A stretch of DNA of 64,000 nt from Bordetella ansorpii (GTDB taxonomy: Bacteria > Pseudomonadota > Gammaproteobacteria > Burkholderiales > Burkholderiaceae_B), in NCBI RefSeq assembly GCF_900078315.1, contig NZ_FKBS01000025.1, positions 734,171 to 798,170 of the forward strand, in the 5' to 3' direction. Shown here piece after piece: positions 1 through 8,597 of the stretch. A model generated the notes under the pieces. That model worked only from the letters and a program-made list of their open reading frames with translations, had not been told where the DNA came from and made no database searches. Position 1 is the first letter of the stretch, and the number at the start of each line of letters is the position of its first letter. The position numbers and the translations under genes are program-made.

Positions 1-787
1 TCGGATCCAGGATGCCGCCGCGCTCCATGCAGGTGCGGCCCGGCGTGGTGACGTCCCCGCCGATCGACATCTGCATGCAGGTGCCGCCAGCGAAATAGCA
101 CGCGCCGGAATCGGCACCGTTGGCGGCGTCGATACGGGTGGTCGGAACGAAGCCGCAGGTATACGGACCGCTATCGACGTCGGCGCCCTTGCTCGCCAGG
201 CCCGCGCGGGTGTCGATGTTGTAGGGCGCGCCGTCCAGGAAGCCGTCGAAATAGTCCCAGCCCAGCTTCCACATGCTGTCATAGCCGAACGGCAGGCTGA
301 CCGCGCCGTTCAGGTCCGACCCCGTCAGGTGCATCTTGCCGATCAGGGCGCTGGCATAGCCCTGGGTCTTCAACAGCCTGGGCAACGTCGCCTCATAGGG
401 CGAGACCGCGGAATTGGCCAGATCGGTGGCCACCAGCGCGTTCAGCACATTGTTCTGCGAGGGATAGCGCCCTGTGAAGAACGTGGCCCGCGTAGGGGTG
501 CAATCGGGCATGGCCCAAGCGTTGCGGAACTGCACGCCCGCCCGAGCGATGGCGGTCAGGTTGGGCGTGCGGGCGGGCGCAACGCCGCCGTAACCGTAGG
601 ATGCCATCTGGTCCACGCCCAGGTCATCCAGCACGATGAAAAGAATGTTGGGCTTGGCCGATGCCGCGGGCTCGGGCGGACCGCCGTCGCTGGCCGAGTT
701 GCGATCGGAACACGCGATCAGCAGCGCGAAAGCCGGCGCCATGAATGCCATCAGGAAAAGCCGGGACTTTCTTGCGGCCGCGGACAT
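1..787 (-). CDS. Sulfatase-family lipoprotein, 3' part cut off by the window edge
   Basis: The reading frame runs from an ATG at 787 on the minus strand to position 1 without a stop, so about 262 N-terminal residues are present and the C-terminus lies outside. The N-terminus is a lipoprotein signal ending in a lipobox, LLIAC, with the lipidated Cys at residue 26. The alkaline-phosphatase-superfamily start follows: PNILFIVLDDLG (about residues 46-57, with the metal-binding DD), then PDCTPTR at 95-100. CTPTR fits the sulfatase C/S-x-P-x-R signature, in which Cys96 would be converted to formylglycine. Family knowledge says such enzymes hydrolyse sulfate (or phosphonate) esters; the substrate cannot be told here. 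Location is inferred to be the outer membrane or periplasm. It is divergent from the two-component genes that start at 856. Confidence is high for the family and low for the substrate. Confidence 0.85.
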   Translation of the reverse strand, partial: MSAAARKSRLFLMAFMAPAFALLIACSDRNSASDGGPPEPAASAKPNILFIVLDDLGVDQMASYGYGGVAPARTPNLTAIARAGVQFRNAWAMPDCTPTRATFFTGRYPSQNNVLNALVATDLANSAVSPYEATLPRLLKTQGYASALIGKMHLTGSDLNGAVSLPFGYDSMWKLGWDYFDGFLDGAPYNIDTRAGLASKGADVDSGPYTCGFVPTTRIDAANGADSGACYFAGGTCMQMSIGGDVTTPGRTCMERGGILDP

Positions 788-855
788 GGAATCCTTTTCA
801 TCGTGACGGACGGGATGACAAGCCATCCTGCCCATGACAAACTTGAAAGGTAACA

Positions 856-1626
856 ATGTTAAACGCCGGTTCGACGCCGGCCCATACCATGAAAAGGGTA
901 GGCCCGATGGACTGCGGCACCGTGCGCACTCGTACCGACAGCGCTCCCGGCAGCCCCGCCACGCGCTGCCGCACGCTGTTACTCGAAGACGACGAATCAC
1001 TGCGCCTGCGCTTCACGGCGATCCTGTCGGAATGGGCGGACGGCCATCTGGTGGCGGCCTGCGGCACGCTCGGCGAGGCCATGGCCGTCCTGGACAGCGA
1101 GCCCATCGACCTGCTGATCGCCGACCTGTGCCTGCCGGACGGCCACGGCATCCAGGCCATCCGTCGGCTGCGAGCGCTGCGCCCCCAGGCCGAGGCCATG
1201 GTGATCTCGGCGCTGGCCGACAGCGAGATCGTGATCGCGGCCATCGAGGCGGGCGCCACAGGCTATCTGCTCAAGGACATCGACGCCCTCGAACTGATCG
1301 AAGCCATCGAGGAACTGCGCGCCGGCCGTTCGCCGATTTCCTCGTCGATCGCACGCGTCATCGTGCGGCGCCTGGGCGAGCGCGGCCAGCCCGCGCCAGT
1401 CCCGCCTGGACCTCGCGTCCAACAGGCCGCCGTGCTGACGCCACGCGAAATGGACATCCTGCGCGGTATCGCCAAGGGCCTGACCTACGCCGAAGTGGCC
1501 GAACAGCTCGGCCTGTCGCGCCAGACCGTACCCGTACACATCAAGAACATCTATCGCAAGCTGCAGGTCGGCAACCGGTCCGAGGCCGTCTTCGAGGCCT
1601 CGCGCCTGGGCTTGATATGGCTATGA
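856..1626 (+). CDS. LuxR/NarL-type response regulator
   Basis: A two-domain response regulator of 256 aa. The receiver domain begins around RTLLLEDDESLRLR (acidic pocket EDD) and has the phospho-acceptor Asp in LLIADLCLPDGHG (residue 90 from this start). The conserved Thr/Ser position is in MVISALAD and the Lys in GYLLKDID. A C-terminal LuxR helix-turn-helix follows: LTPREMDILRGIAKGLTYAE, then QLGLSRQTVPVHIKNIYRKL. The start at 856 has an AAAGG 5 nt upstream. A start at 907 (MDCGTV) also has AAGGG in front and would suit the family length better, so the first 17 residues are doubtful. It overlaps the downstream sensor kinase by ATGA, so the two are translationally coupled and surely partners. 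The target genes are unknown. Confidence 0.9.
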   Translation: MLNAGSTPAHTMKRVGPMDCGTVRTRTDSAPGSPATRCRTLLLEDDESLRLRFTAILSEWADGHLVAACGTLGEAMAVLDSEPIDLLIADLCLPDGHGIQAIRRLRALRPQAEAMVISALADSEIVIAAIEAGATGYLLKDIDALELIEAIEELRAGRSPISSSIARVIVRRLGERGQPAPVPPGPRVQQAAVLTPREMDILRGIAKGLTYAEVAEQLGLSRQTVPVHIKNIYRKLQVGNRSEAVFEASRLGLIWL

Positions 1627-3446
1627 TCCAACGATGGTTCGGCGCCCTGCTGGCCGTGCTGGCAGCGGTGATCGCCAGCGCCCCGCTGTGGCTGACGTTG
1701 CCCGAGCCCTCCGCTGCCCTGAGGATCGGCCACGCCACGTTCTCCAAGGAGGACGAGCCACCCCGGCAAATCGGCCTGCCCCACGCGCAGGATCGCCCGC
1801 GCGCCCAGGGCCGCTACCGCATGGCCTTCGAACTGGCCGACGCGCCCGCCCAGCCGCTCTATCTGTTCATTCCCATGCTCAGCTACCGTGCGGTGATCGC
1901 ACTGGATGGCGATACGGTGCAGGACACCGGGACGGACTCGCTGATCCCGGGCATCACGCTGGGTGTTTCAGCGCTGGTGCCATTGTCGGGCCGCCACCTG
2001 GCTGCGGGTCGCCACGAAATCGACATCCTGCTCGAAGCCCCCGGCATCACGCCCGGCTATCTGTCGGCCTTGTATGTGGGGACCGCACAGCAGGTCGCGC
2101 CGTATTACCGCATGCGGATCTTTCTGTTCGAGCACACGCGCATGATGGTGCTGGCCTGCCAGTTGCTGCTGGCCATCGCGACACTTATGGCCTGGCTGTA
2201 CCGGCCCCAGGAGTCCCTGTACGGCTGGCTGTTCCTGCTGCATGGCGTTTCCACGGTCTCGTACGTGGGACTCCTGCGCGACGTGATACCGGACGTGTTC
2301 GACTGGCTACCCTATGCTCTCATGGTCAACATGTCGAGCATGTTCATCCTTCACGTCATCGCGCTGAAGATCAACGGCACCAAGCCGCCGTTATGGCTGT
2401 GCGCCAGCGTGGCGGCCGTGCCCGGCGCCGGTCTGCTCGTCATGGCATCGGGCGCGGCGCCCGCCAGCGCCATGGCGGTCGGCGTGGCGGCCATCATGGT
2501 GACCTCGCCGCTGATCACGGCAGCCATCTCGGCCTGGGGTGCGCTGGTGAAGAAAGTGCGTGAAGCCTGGCTGCTGCTGCTGCCTCTCTGCTTCTTCTCG
2601 CTGGCCACGCTGCACGATGGCGCGATCATCGCCGGCGCGCTGGACGGTCCGATCCTGCTTTCGCTGTACTACCGGCAACTGCTGATCGTGGCGATCGCGG
2701 TGATCCTGATGCGCCGCCTGGGCCGCAGCCTGATGCGCGTGGACGGCGCCAACGCCCTGCTGAAACGGCGGCTGGCCGAGCGCGAGGCCGAACTGCGCCG
2801 CCTGCACGACCAAGAGCGCAACGAAGCGGTCTGCCGCGTGCGAAGCAAAGAGCGCCACCGGCTGACAATGGACCTGCACGATGGGCTCAGTGGCCACCTG
2901 GCGTCGATCATCGCGCAGGCCGAACGAGGACGCTCCGCCGACATCGAGCGCACCGCGCGCGAAGCGCTCGATGACTTGCGCCTGGTGATTCACTCCATGG
3001 ACATCGGCGACCGCGAACTCGTGGCGGCGCTGTCGGGCCTGCGCGAACGGCTCGAACCCCAACTCAAGCGTCTGGGCGTAGCGCTGGAATGGTCGATGAT
3101 GCGGCTGCCCGACATTGCGGGCGTCACCCCTACGCATGCGCTGCACGTGATGCGCATCGTGCAGGAAGCCGTCACCAACGCGGTACGCCACGGCCCCGCC
3201 TCGTGCATCTCGGTGCGTGGCGACGCCGGCCAGCAGGGCGCCGCGCGCATCGTCATCGAAAACGACGGCATCCCGAGCGCGGGCACGGGCCAGGGCGGGG
3301 CGGGCGTGCGCAACATGGACCGACGCGCGGCCATCCTGGGCGGCGCCGTGAGCATCGAGGCGCGGACGACCGGCACACGGGTCACGCTGACGTTGCCCCG
3401 ACGGCTGTCCGACGCCCCGACCGATGCCGGCCTGGCCGTGGACTGA
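1623..3446 (+). CDS. Membrane sensor histidine kinase (HisKA_3/NarL class)
   Basis: About 607 aa. An N-terminal membrane segment (LLAVLAAVIASAPLWLTL) is followed by a periplasmic region of about 150 residues, then a block of roughly seven hydrophobic helices (from MMVLACQLLLAIATLMAWL to LLIVAIAVILM), which resembles the 7TMR-DISM sensor layout. A short coiled coil (ALLKRRLAEREAELRRLHD) leads to a HisKA_3 dimerisation/phospho-acceptor motif, MDLHDGLSGHLASI, with the His at about residue 419. A HATPase_c domain follows, with VQEAVTNAVRHG (N box) and GGAGVRNMDRRA (G box). The start is chosen at the ATGA overlap with the response regulator; an in-frame ATG at 1617 is also possible. It should phosphorylate the upstream LuxR-type regulator. 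No ligand can be inferred. Confidence 0.9.
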   Translation: MIQRWFGALLAVLAAVIASAPLWLTLPEPSAALRIGHATFSKEDEPPRQIGLPHAQDRPRAQGRYRMAFELADAPAQPLYLFIPMLSYRAVIALDGDTVQDTGTDSLIPGITLGVSALVPLSGRHLAAGRHEIDILLEAPGITPGYLSALYVGTAQQVAPYYRMRIFLFEHTRMMVLACQLLLAIATLMAWLYRPQESLYGWLFLLHGVSTVSYVGLLRDVIPDVFDWLPYALMVNMSSMFILHVIALKINGTKPPLWLCASVAAVPGAGLLVMASGAAPASAMAVGVAAIMVTSPLITAAISAWGALVKKVREAWLLLLPLCFFSLATLHDGAIIAGALDGPILLSLYYRQLLIVAIAVILMRRLGRSLMRVDGANALLKRRLAEREAELRRLHDQERNEAVCRVRSKERHRLTMDLHDGLSGHLASIIAQAERGRSADIERTAREALDDLRLVIHSMDIGDRELVAALSGLRERLEPQLKRLGVALEWSMMRLPDIAGVTPTHALHVMRIVQEAVTNAVRHGPASCISVRGDAGQQGAARIVIENDGIPSAGTGQGGAGVRNMDRRAAILGGAVSIEARTTGTRVTLTLPRRLSDAPTDAGLAVD

Positions 3447-3476
3447 CCGCGGTCGCCGGCTATTGCCGCAGACTCA

Positions 3477-4499
3477 TCAGCGGATCGGCAGCGCGTACAT
3501 CAGGCCGCCGTCGGTCCACTGCTTGTTCAAACCGCGCGGAATCTTCAACGAACTGCCCTGCCCCACGTTGCGCTCGAAGCTCTCGCCGTAGTTGCCCACC
3601 TGCTTGATGATGTTGAACGCCCACTTTTCGTCCAGGCCCAGGTTCCTGCCGGCGCCGGGGGTGACGCCCAGGATGCGGCGCACATTCGGGTTCTCGCTCT
3701 TGAGCTGTTCGTCGACGTTGGCCGAGGTGACGCCGTATTCCTCGGCTTCGATCATGGCCGACAGCGACCAGCGCACCACGTTCAGCCAGGCATCGTCGCC
3801 CTGGCGCACGAAGGGGCCCAGCGGCTCCTTGGAGATGATCTCGGGCAGCACGACGTAGTCATCGGGCTTCTGCAGTTTCGAGATGCGGATGGACGCCAGG
3901 CCGGATGCGTCCGTGCTGAACACATCGCAGCGGCCCGAGGCGAAGGCGCTGACCACGGCGTCGAAAGTCTCGATCACCACGGGCTTGTACGTGACCTTGT
4001 TGGCGCGCGCCCAGTCGGCCAGCGTGTTCTCGTTGGACGTGCCGGTCTGCAGGCAGATGGACGCGCCGTTCAGTTCCTTGGCGCTCTTCACGCCCAGCGA
4101 CTTGGGCACCAGGAAACCCTGGCCATCGTAGAAATTGACGCCCGCGTGGATGATGCCCAGGGCGGTGTCACGTTGCTGCGTGACGGTGGTGTTGCGCGTC
4201 AGCACGTCGATCTCGCCCGATTGCAGGGCGGTGAAGCGCTGCTGCGAATTCAGCGGCACGATCTTGATCTTGGAAGCATCGCCGAACACGGCGGCGGCGA
4301 CCGCGCGGCACAGGTCGACGTCCAGGCCCTTCCACGTGCCCTTGTCGTCGGGCGCCGAGAACCCGGCAAAGCCGGTGGTGGTGCCGCAAGTGACGGCGCC
4401 GCGCTGCTTGACCACGTCCAGCGTGGCGGCCTGAGTGCCGAACGCGCCGACTGCCAGGGCCGTACCCAGCAAGACCTGTGCCGTTTTCAGGATATTCAT
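3477..4499 (-). CDS. General L-amino acid ABC transporter substrate-binding protein (AapJ/BztA-like)
   Basis: 340 aa with a Sec signal peptide (MNILKTAQVLLGTALAVGAFGTQA) and a periplasmic binding protein family 3 fold. It starts TLDVVKQRGAVTCGTTTGFA, then GLDVDLCRAVAAAVFGD and TRNTTVTQQRDTALG, motifs characteristic of the AapJ subgroup that binds several polar L-amino acids. The start at 4499 is preceded by GGAGAAG on the minus strand; a longer frame to 4547 has no ribosome-binding site and would bury the signal peptide. No permease or ATPase genes lie beside it, so it is an orphan here and must work with transporter subunits encoded elsewhere. It converges with the kinase gene, with only 30 bp between stops. 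Confidence 0.9.
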   Translation of the reverse strand: MNILKTAQVLLGTALAVGAFGTQAATLDVVKQRGAVTCGTTTGFAGFSAPDDKGTWKGLDVDLCRAVAAAVFGDASKIKIVPLNSQQRFTALQSGEIDVLTRNTTVTQQRDTALGIIHAGVNFYDGQGFLVPKSLGVKSAKELNGASICLQTGTSNENTLADWARANKVTYKPVVIETFDAVVSAFASGRCDVFSTDASGLASIRISKLQKPDDYVVLPEIISKEPLGPFVRQGDDAWLNVVRWSLSAMIEAEEYGVTSANVDEQLKSENPNVRRILGVTPGAGRNLGLDEKWAFNIIKQVGNYGESFERNVGQGSSLKIPRGLNKQWTDGGLMYALPIR

Positions 4500-4635
4500 G
4501 TTGCTTCTCCTTCGGTAGGCGGGCCGGATGGCGCCGCCGCGATGCAAGAAGCTTAGCGACAGTGGGCCGCGCCGCCAAATTTCCCTGGCAGGGTTGCTTA
4601 TATCCAGGAGCGGGGCCAGCGGCCCACCGCGGGCC

Positions 4636-5874
4636 TCAGGGCAGCACGATCGAGGTCGGTTCGCCGGCCTCGCAGGCCTGCATGGCCAGGCCCAGGCGTT
4701 GGATGCCCAGGGCGATCTGTTCCTCGTTCATGGTGGCGAACGACATGCGCATGGCGTGGCGGTCGGCGCCGGCCTCGTCGGCGTAGAACGCCTTGCCCGG
4801 CACGTAGACCACTTCCTTCTCGATGGCGTAGGGCAACAGGCGCGTGGCGTCGATCTCGCCGGTCAGGCGCGCCCAGAAGAACATGCCGCCCTCGGGCTTG
4901 ATGAATTCGATGTGGCCGGCCATCTCGCGCTCCAGCGCCCGGGCCATGGCGTCGCAGCGCTTGCCATAGGCCTCGCGGATGCGCGGCACGTGCACGGCAT
5001 AGCGGTCGTTGGCCAGGTACTGGGCGACGATTTCCTGGATCCAGGCCGGGCAGGCCATGTCGTCGGCGGCCTTGGCGGCCACGCAGCGGCGGCGCACCTC
5101 GGCGGGCGCGACCAGCCAGCCGGTGCGCAGCCCGGGCGCCATGGTCTTGGACATGCTGGAGATGTACACGGCGCGGTTGCGCTGCTCACCCTCGGCCAGC
5201 GCCATGATGGGCGGAATCATCTCTCCGGCGAAACGCAGTTCGCCATAGGGATCGTCCTCGACGATCAGGAACTCGTGCTTGGCCGCCAGCTCGAGCAGGC
5301 GCTGCCGCTGCGCGCGCGCCAGCGTGGCGCCGCACGGGTTCGAGAACGAGGCCACCACGCTGACGATCTTGGGCTTGACCCGGCCTGCCAGCTCGTCCAG
5401 CGCATCCACGTCGATGCCCAGCGGACCGGACGGCACGGTATGCACCGTGGCGCCGGTGTACGACAGCGCGTTCACCGTGTTGGGGAAGGCCGGGTTCTCG
5501 ACGATGGCGTGATCGCCGTGCTGCAGCATCACGCGCGCCACCAGGGCCATGGCCTGCTGCGATCCGCCGGTGACGGCCAGTTCGGTATCGGCATCGCACG
5601 CCACGCCACGCTGTCCGGACAGGCGTGCGAGCTGGTGGCGCAGGCTGGCCTGGCCGTCGATGTTGGAATACTGCAGGCAGGAGCCCAGGCGCGCCAGCAC
5701 CTGGGTGGAGGCTTCGCTCAGCCCTTCGATGTCGAACAATTCTTGCGCGGGATAGCCGCCGGCCAGCGATACCGTGCCCGGGCGCAGCGCGTAAGGCATC
5801 AGGGAACGGATCGGGGGGATGTACTGCTGCTGGAAAGGGACGGCGAAGGGATATTGCGGCGCTGCGGCGGACAT
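4636..5874 (-). CDS. PLP-dependent aminotransferase, fold type I (2-aminoadipate/MocR-like aminotransferase family)
   Basis: 412 aa. Family landmarks are VSLAGGYPAQELFD near the N-terminus, VTGGSQQAMALVARVML (cofactor phosphate region), ASFSNPCGATL, the VEDDPYGELRF block that stacks on and binds the pyridine ring, and the Schiff-base lysine K243 in SSMSKTMAPGLRTGW. This is the stand-alone aminotransferase form: there is no N-terminal GntR helix-turn-helix. Such proteins transaminate 2-aminoadipate, aromatic or branched amino acids; the exact substrate is not clear. Transcription is towards the amino-acid binding protein gene (about 135 bp gap), and a functional link through amino acid use is possible but unproven. 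It is divergent from yggS. Confidence 0.88.
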   Translation of the reverse strand: MSAAAPQYPFAVPFQQQYIPPIRSLMPYALRPGTVSLAGGYPAQELFDIEGLSEASTQVLARLGSCLQYSNIDGQASLRHQLARLSGQRGVACDADTELAVTGGSQQAMALVARVMLQHGDHAIVENPAFPNTVNALSYTGATVHTVPSGPLGIDVDALDELAGRVKPKIVSVVASFSNPCGATLARAQRQRLLELAAKHEFLIVEDDPYGELRFAGEMIPPIMALAEGEQRNRAVYISSMSKTMAPGLRTGWLVAPAEVRRRCVAAKAADDMACPAWIQEIVAQYLANDRYAVHVPRIREAYGKRCDAMARALEREMAGHIEFIKPEGGMFFWARLTGEIDATRLLPYAIEKEVVYVPGKAFYADEAGADRHAMRMSFATMNEEQIALGIQRLGLAMQACEAGEPTSIVLP

Positions 5875-6060
5875 GGTGGGCGGCGAAGAAAGGTAGGGCG
5901 CGCGGAACGGGCACGCGGGCCGGAAGAAGGAAGTTTAGATATAGATGAATTGCGGCCGATTCTATGCCTGTGCCCAGGCAGGGTCAACGCGGGCGCGCCT
6001 TGGTGGGATAATCGGGGAACGAGCCCTCGGGGCACCCTCGTTTCTGGTGGCAGCACATCC

Positions 6061-6783
6061 ATGAGCACCTCTTTTGCGACCTCCATGGCCGGCCGTCTGG
6101 CCGCGATCCGCGCGCGCATGGCCGCCGCCTGCGAGCGGGCCGGGCGTCCCGCCGACAGCGTGGCGCTGCTGCCCGTCAGCAAGACCTTCGACGCCGACGC
6201 GGTGCGCGAGGCCGCCTCGCTGGGGCTGCACCGCTTCGGCGAGAACAAGACGCAGGAGATCCGCCAGAAGGCCGGCCCGCTGGCCGACCTGGGCCTGCAC
6301 TGGGTGATGATCGGCCATCTGCAGACCAACAAGGCCAAGGACGCGGCGCGCGATGCCTTCGAGGTGCAATCGCTGGACCGCCTGGAACTGGCCGAGGCCT
6401 TGCAGCGCCGGCTGGAACCCGAGGGCCGTACGCTGGACGTGCTGGTGCAGGTGAAGACCTCGCCCGAGCCCAGCAAGTTCGGTCTGGAGCCCAACGAACT
6501 GCCCGCCCTGCTGCGCGCCGTGGCGCGCGACTGTCCCGCGCTGCGCGTGCAGGGGCTGATGACGCTGGCAGTGAATTCCGACGACCCGCGGGCCGTGCGC
6601 GCCTGCTTCGCGCGGCTGCGCCAACTGCGCGACCAGTTGCGCGGCGACGGCATCGAGGGCGTGTCCCTGGACCGCCTGTCCATGGGCATGAGCGGCGACT
6701 TCGAGCTGGCCATCGAGGAAGGTTCGACCGAGATCCGCATCGGCAGCGCGCTGTTCGGCGCGCGGGACTACGGCGCGGCGTAG
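6061..6783 (+). CDS. yggS: YggS-type pyridoxal-phosphate homeostasis protein (PLPBP)
   Basis: 240 aa, the usual family length. The PLP-binding lysine is K41 in LLPVSKTF. Typical blocks are FGENKTQEI, WVMIGHLQTNKAKD, VQVKTSPEPSKFG, LRVQGLMTLAV, LSMGMSGDFELAIEEGSTEI and RIGSALFGARDY. This is a single-domain fold-type III PLP protein with no known catalysis that buffers free PLP and affects amino and keto acid pools. The frame is open far upstream, but the start at 6061 fits the family alignment. It is divergent from a PLP aminotransferase and followed by an unrelated Bug-family gene. Confidence 0.93.
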   Translation: MSTSFATSMAGRLAAIRARMAAACERAGRPADSVALLPVSKTFDADAVREAASLGLHRFGENKTQEIRQKAGPLADLGLHWVMIGHLQTNKAKDAARDAFEVQSLDRLELAEALQRRLEPEGRTLDVLVQVKTSPEPSKFGLEPNELPALLRAVARDCPALRVQGLMTLAVNSDDPRAVRACFARLRQLRDQLRGDGIEGVSLDRLSMGMSGDFELAIEEGSTEIRIGSALFGARDYGAA

Positions 6784-6941
6784 CCCCTCCCCCTTGGCAG
6801 CGCTGTCCACGGCGCGAGGCATCGCGTGGCGCCCAGTCGCCGCGCGCCCCGCGGCGGCGCATAATGGCGGCCTGCGCGAGACGGCCCAAGCCGTCCGCCG
6901 ATAACGATTCATCATTCCAATCCCGCACGAGGAGACACCCC

Positions 6942-7907
6942 ATGCGCACCTTTGCGAGGCGCCTGCTGGCGCTTGCCGCCCTGTCGTTCGCCACTGCCGC
7001 CGGCGCGCAGCAATGGCCTACCCAACCGATCCGCTGGATCGTGCCCTACCCCGCCGGCGGCGGCGCCGACGTGGTGGCGCGCACCGTCGCCAGCGGCATG
7101 GAAAAGCCGCTGGGCCAGACCATCGTCGTCGAGAACCGGCCGGGCGCGGCCACCATCGTGGGCGCCACCGCCATCGCGGGCGCCGAACCCAATGGCTACA
7201 TGATCGGCACGGCCGACACGGGCACGCTGGCCTTCAATCCCTCGCTGTACGCCAAGCTGTCCTACGACCCCACCAAGTTCACCTACATCGGCGGCATTGC
7301 GCGCTTCCCGCTACTGCTGGCGGTGCGCGCCGACTCGCCTTTCAAGTCGGTGGACGACGTGGTGCGGGCCGCGCGCAAGACGCCGGGCAAACTGACGGCC
7401 GCCTCGGCCGGCGCGGGCTCGCCGCACCACCTGGCGCTGGAACTGTTCAAGCAGCGCGCCAACGTGGACATGCTGCACGTGCCCTACAAGGGCGCCGCGC
7501 CCGCCATCCAGGACCTGCTGGGCGGACAAGTAGACATGATGTTCATCGACCTGGCGGCCGGCCTGCCCAACGTAAAGGCGGGCAAGCTGCGCGTGCTGGC
7601 CTCGGCCACTCCCGAGCGCGTGTCGGCCCTGCCCGATGCGCCCACCATGGCCGAGGCCGGCGTGGCCGATTTCACGGCTTACGCCTGGCAAGGACTGGTG
7701 GGTCCGGCGGGCCTGCCTGACAACGTGGTGCAGAAGCTGTCCGCGCAACTGGAGGCCACGATGAAGTCGCCCGAGATCGCGCAGAAGCTGGCCGACATGG
7801 GCGTGCAGCCGATGCCGATGGCGCCGAAGGACTTCTCGCGCTATGCCGCCGAGGAACGCGCCACGTGGGCGCAGGTCATCAAGAAGGCCGGCATCAAGCT
7901 GGAGTGA
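6942..7907 (+). CDS. Tripartite tricarboxylate transporter (Bug family) substrate-binding protein
   Basis: 321 aa. A Sec signal peptide ends ...ATAAGAQQ; the mature protein starts WPTQPIRWIVPYPAGGGADVVA, the signature of Bug proteins. It also has IVVENRPGAATIVG, a hydrophobic pocket loop, and the C-terminal LPDAPTMAEAGV motif. These periplasmic receptors bind mono- or dicarboxylates, nicotinate or amino acids, and usually far outnumber their TctAB membrane partners in Bordetella-like genomes. No tctA or tctB is next to it. The start is set by the signal peptide and by an upstream GAGGAGA at 6929-6935. The ligand is unknown. Confidence 0.92.
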   Translation: MRTFARRLLALAALSFATAAGAQQWPTQPIRWIVPYPAGGGADVVARTVASGMEKPLGQTIVVENRPGAATIVGATAIAGAEPNGYMIGTADTGTLAFNPSLYAKLSYDPTKFTYIGGIARFPLLLAVRADSPFKSVDDVVRAARKTPGKLTAASAGAGSPHHLALELFKQRANVDMLHVPYKGAAPAIQDLLGGQVDMMFIDLAAGLPNVKAGKLRVLASATPERVSALPDAPTMAEAGVADFTAYAWQGLVGPAGLPDNVVQKLSAQLEATMKSPEIAQKLADMGVQPMPMAPKDFSRYAAEERATWAQVIKKAGIKLE

Positions 7908-7917
7908 TACGCAGCGT

Positions 7918-7936
7918 GGCCGGTATCGCGCCGGCC
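7918..7936. terminator. GC-rich hairpin after the Bug gene
   Basis: GGCCGG and CCGGCC are separated by 7 nt, 10 bases beyond the Bug gene stop codon. There is no T-run, so it is at best a weak or Rho-assisted terminator. Confidence 0.35.
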
Positions 7937-8028
7937 TGATGACGCGCGGCCACCCGCGGCGGCGGGGCGGGCCAGGCGACTCGTCCCGTCTTACCGACCT
8001 TGCACGACGCCGGGCCGCACAGACCGCC

Positions 8029-8550
8029 TCAGTGCTTCATGCCCTTCATGCCGCCCATGTCGTGGCCGCCCATGTCGTGGCCGCCCGAGCCAGCGGGGTG
8101 GTACGACAGCGGCTGCACCTTGAACCTCACCGCCACGTTGCCGGCCTTCTCGAAGGTCAGCGTGGCGGGCACGTCGGCGCCTTCCTTGAAGGCGCCCTTC
8201 ACCTTCATGAACATGACGTGGTAGCCGCCCGGCGCGAACTTCACTTCGCCGCCCGCGGGCACTTCCACGCCGCCCTCGACCGCGCGCATGCGCGCCACGC
8301 CGTTCTCGTTGTCGATGGTATGCACTTCGATGCGTCCGGCCGCGTCGGACTTCACCGCCATCAGGCGGTCGGCAGCCTGGCCCGCGTTCCGGATAGTCAG
8401 GTAGCCGGCGCCGTTGGGCTGACCCGGCGCGGTGGCGCGCACCCACGGGTCGTCGACCTGGATCTGGCCGGCCTTGTCGCTGCCGGCCCAGGCGGTGGCG
8501 GCGGCGCACAGGCTCAGGGCAGCGGCCACGGCGAAATTGCGGATCGTCAT
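8029..8550 (-). CDS. Periplasmic copper chaperone PCuAC family protein
   Basis: 173 aa with a signal peptide (MTIRNFAVAAALSLCAAATAWA). The mature domain shows the PCuAC copper site: His in IEVHTID, Met ten residues later (VARMRAVEGG), and HVM in GGYHVMFMKVKG, matching the family's H-x10-M ... H-x-M arrangement. It ends in a His/Met-rich tail (GGHDMGGHDMGGMKGMKH) that could add copper-binding capacity. PCuAC proteins deliver Cu(I) to cytochrome oxidase assembly, often together with Sco; no sco gene is visible here. A GTG/ATG further upstream in the same frame (to 8853) lies inside argP and is rejected. It lies downstream of argP on the same strand. Confidence 0.93.
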   Translation of the reverse strand: MTIRNFAVAAALSLCAAATAWAGSDKAGQIQVDDPWVRATAPGQPNGAGYLTIRNAGQAADRLMAVKSDAAGRIEVHTIDNENGVARMRAVEGGVEVPAGGEVKFAPGGYHVMFMKVKGAFKEGADVPATLTFEKAGNVAVRFKVQPLSYHPAGSGGHDMGGHDMGGMKGMKH

Positions 8551-8574
8551 GAGGAAGGGTCTCCGTCTTGTCAG

Positions 8575-8593
8575 GCCCGGCGTCATGCCGGGC
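8575..8593 (-). terminator. Perfect 7-bp hairpin between argP and the copper chaperone gene
   Basis: GCCCGGC-GTCAT-GCCGGGC starts directly after the argP stop (minus strand) and lies 25 bp before the PCuAC ATG. There is no T-tract. It probably reduces read-through from argP. Confidence 0.45.
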
Positions 8594-8597
8594 GGGT

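Noticed and set aside
4528-6060. Long plus-strand extension in front of yggS
   Set aside because: It lies antisense to the aminotransferase gene. YggS similarity starts exactly at 6061.
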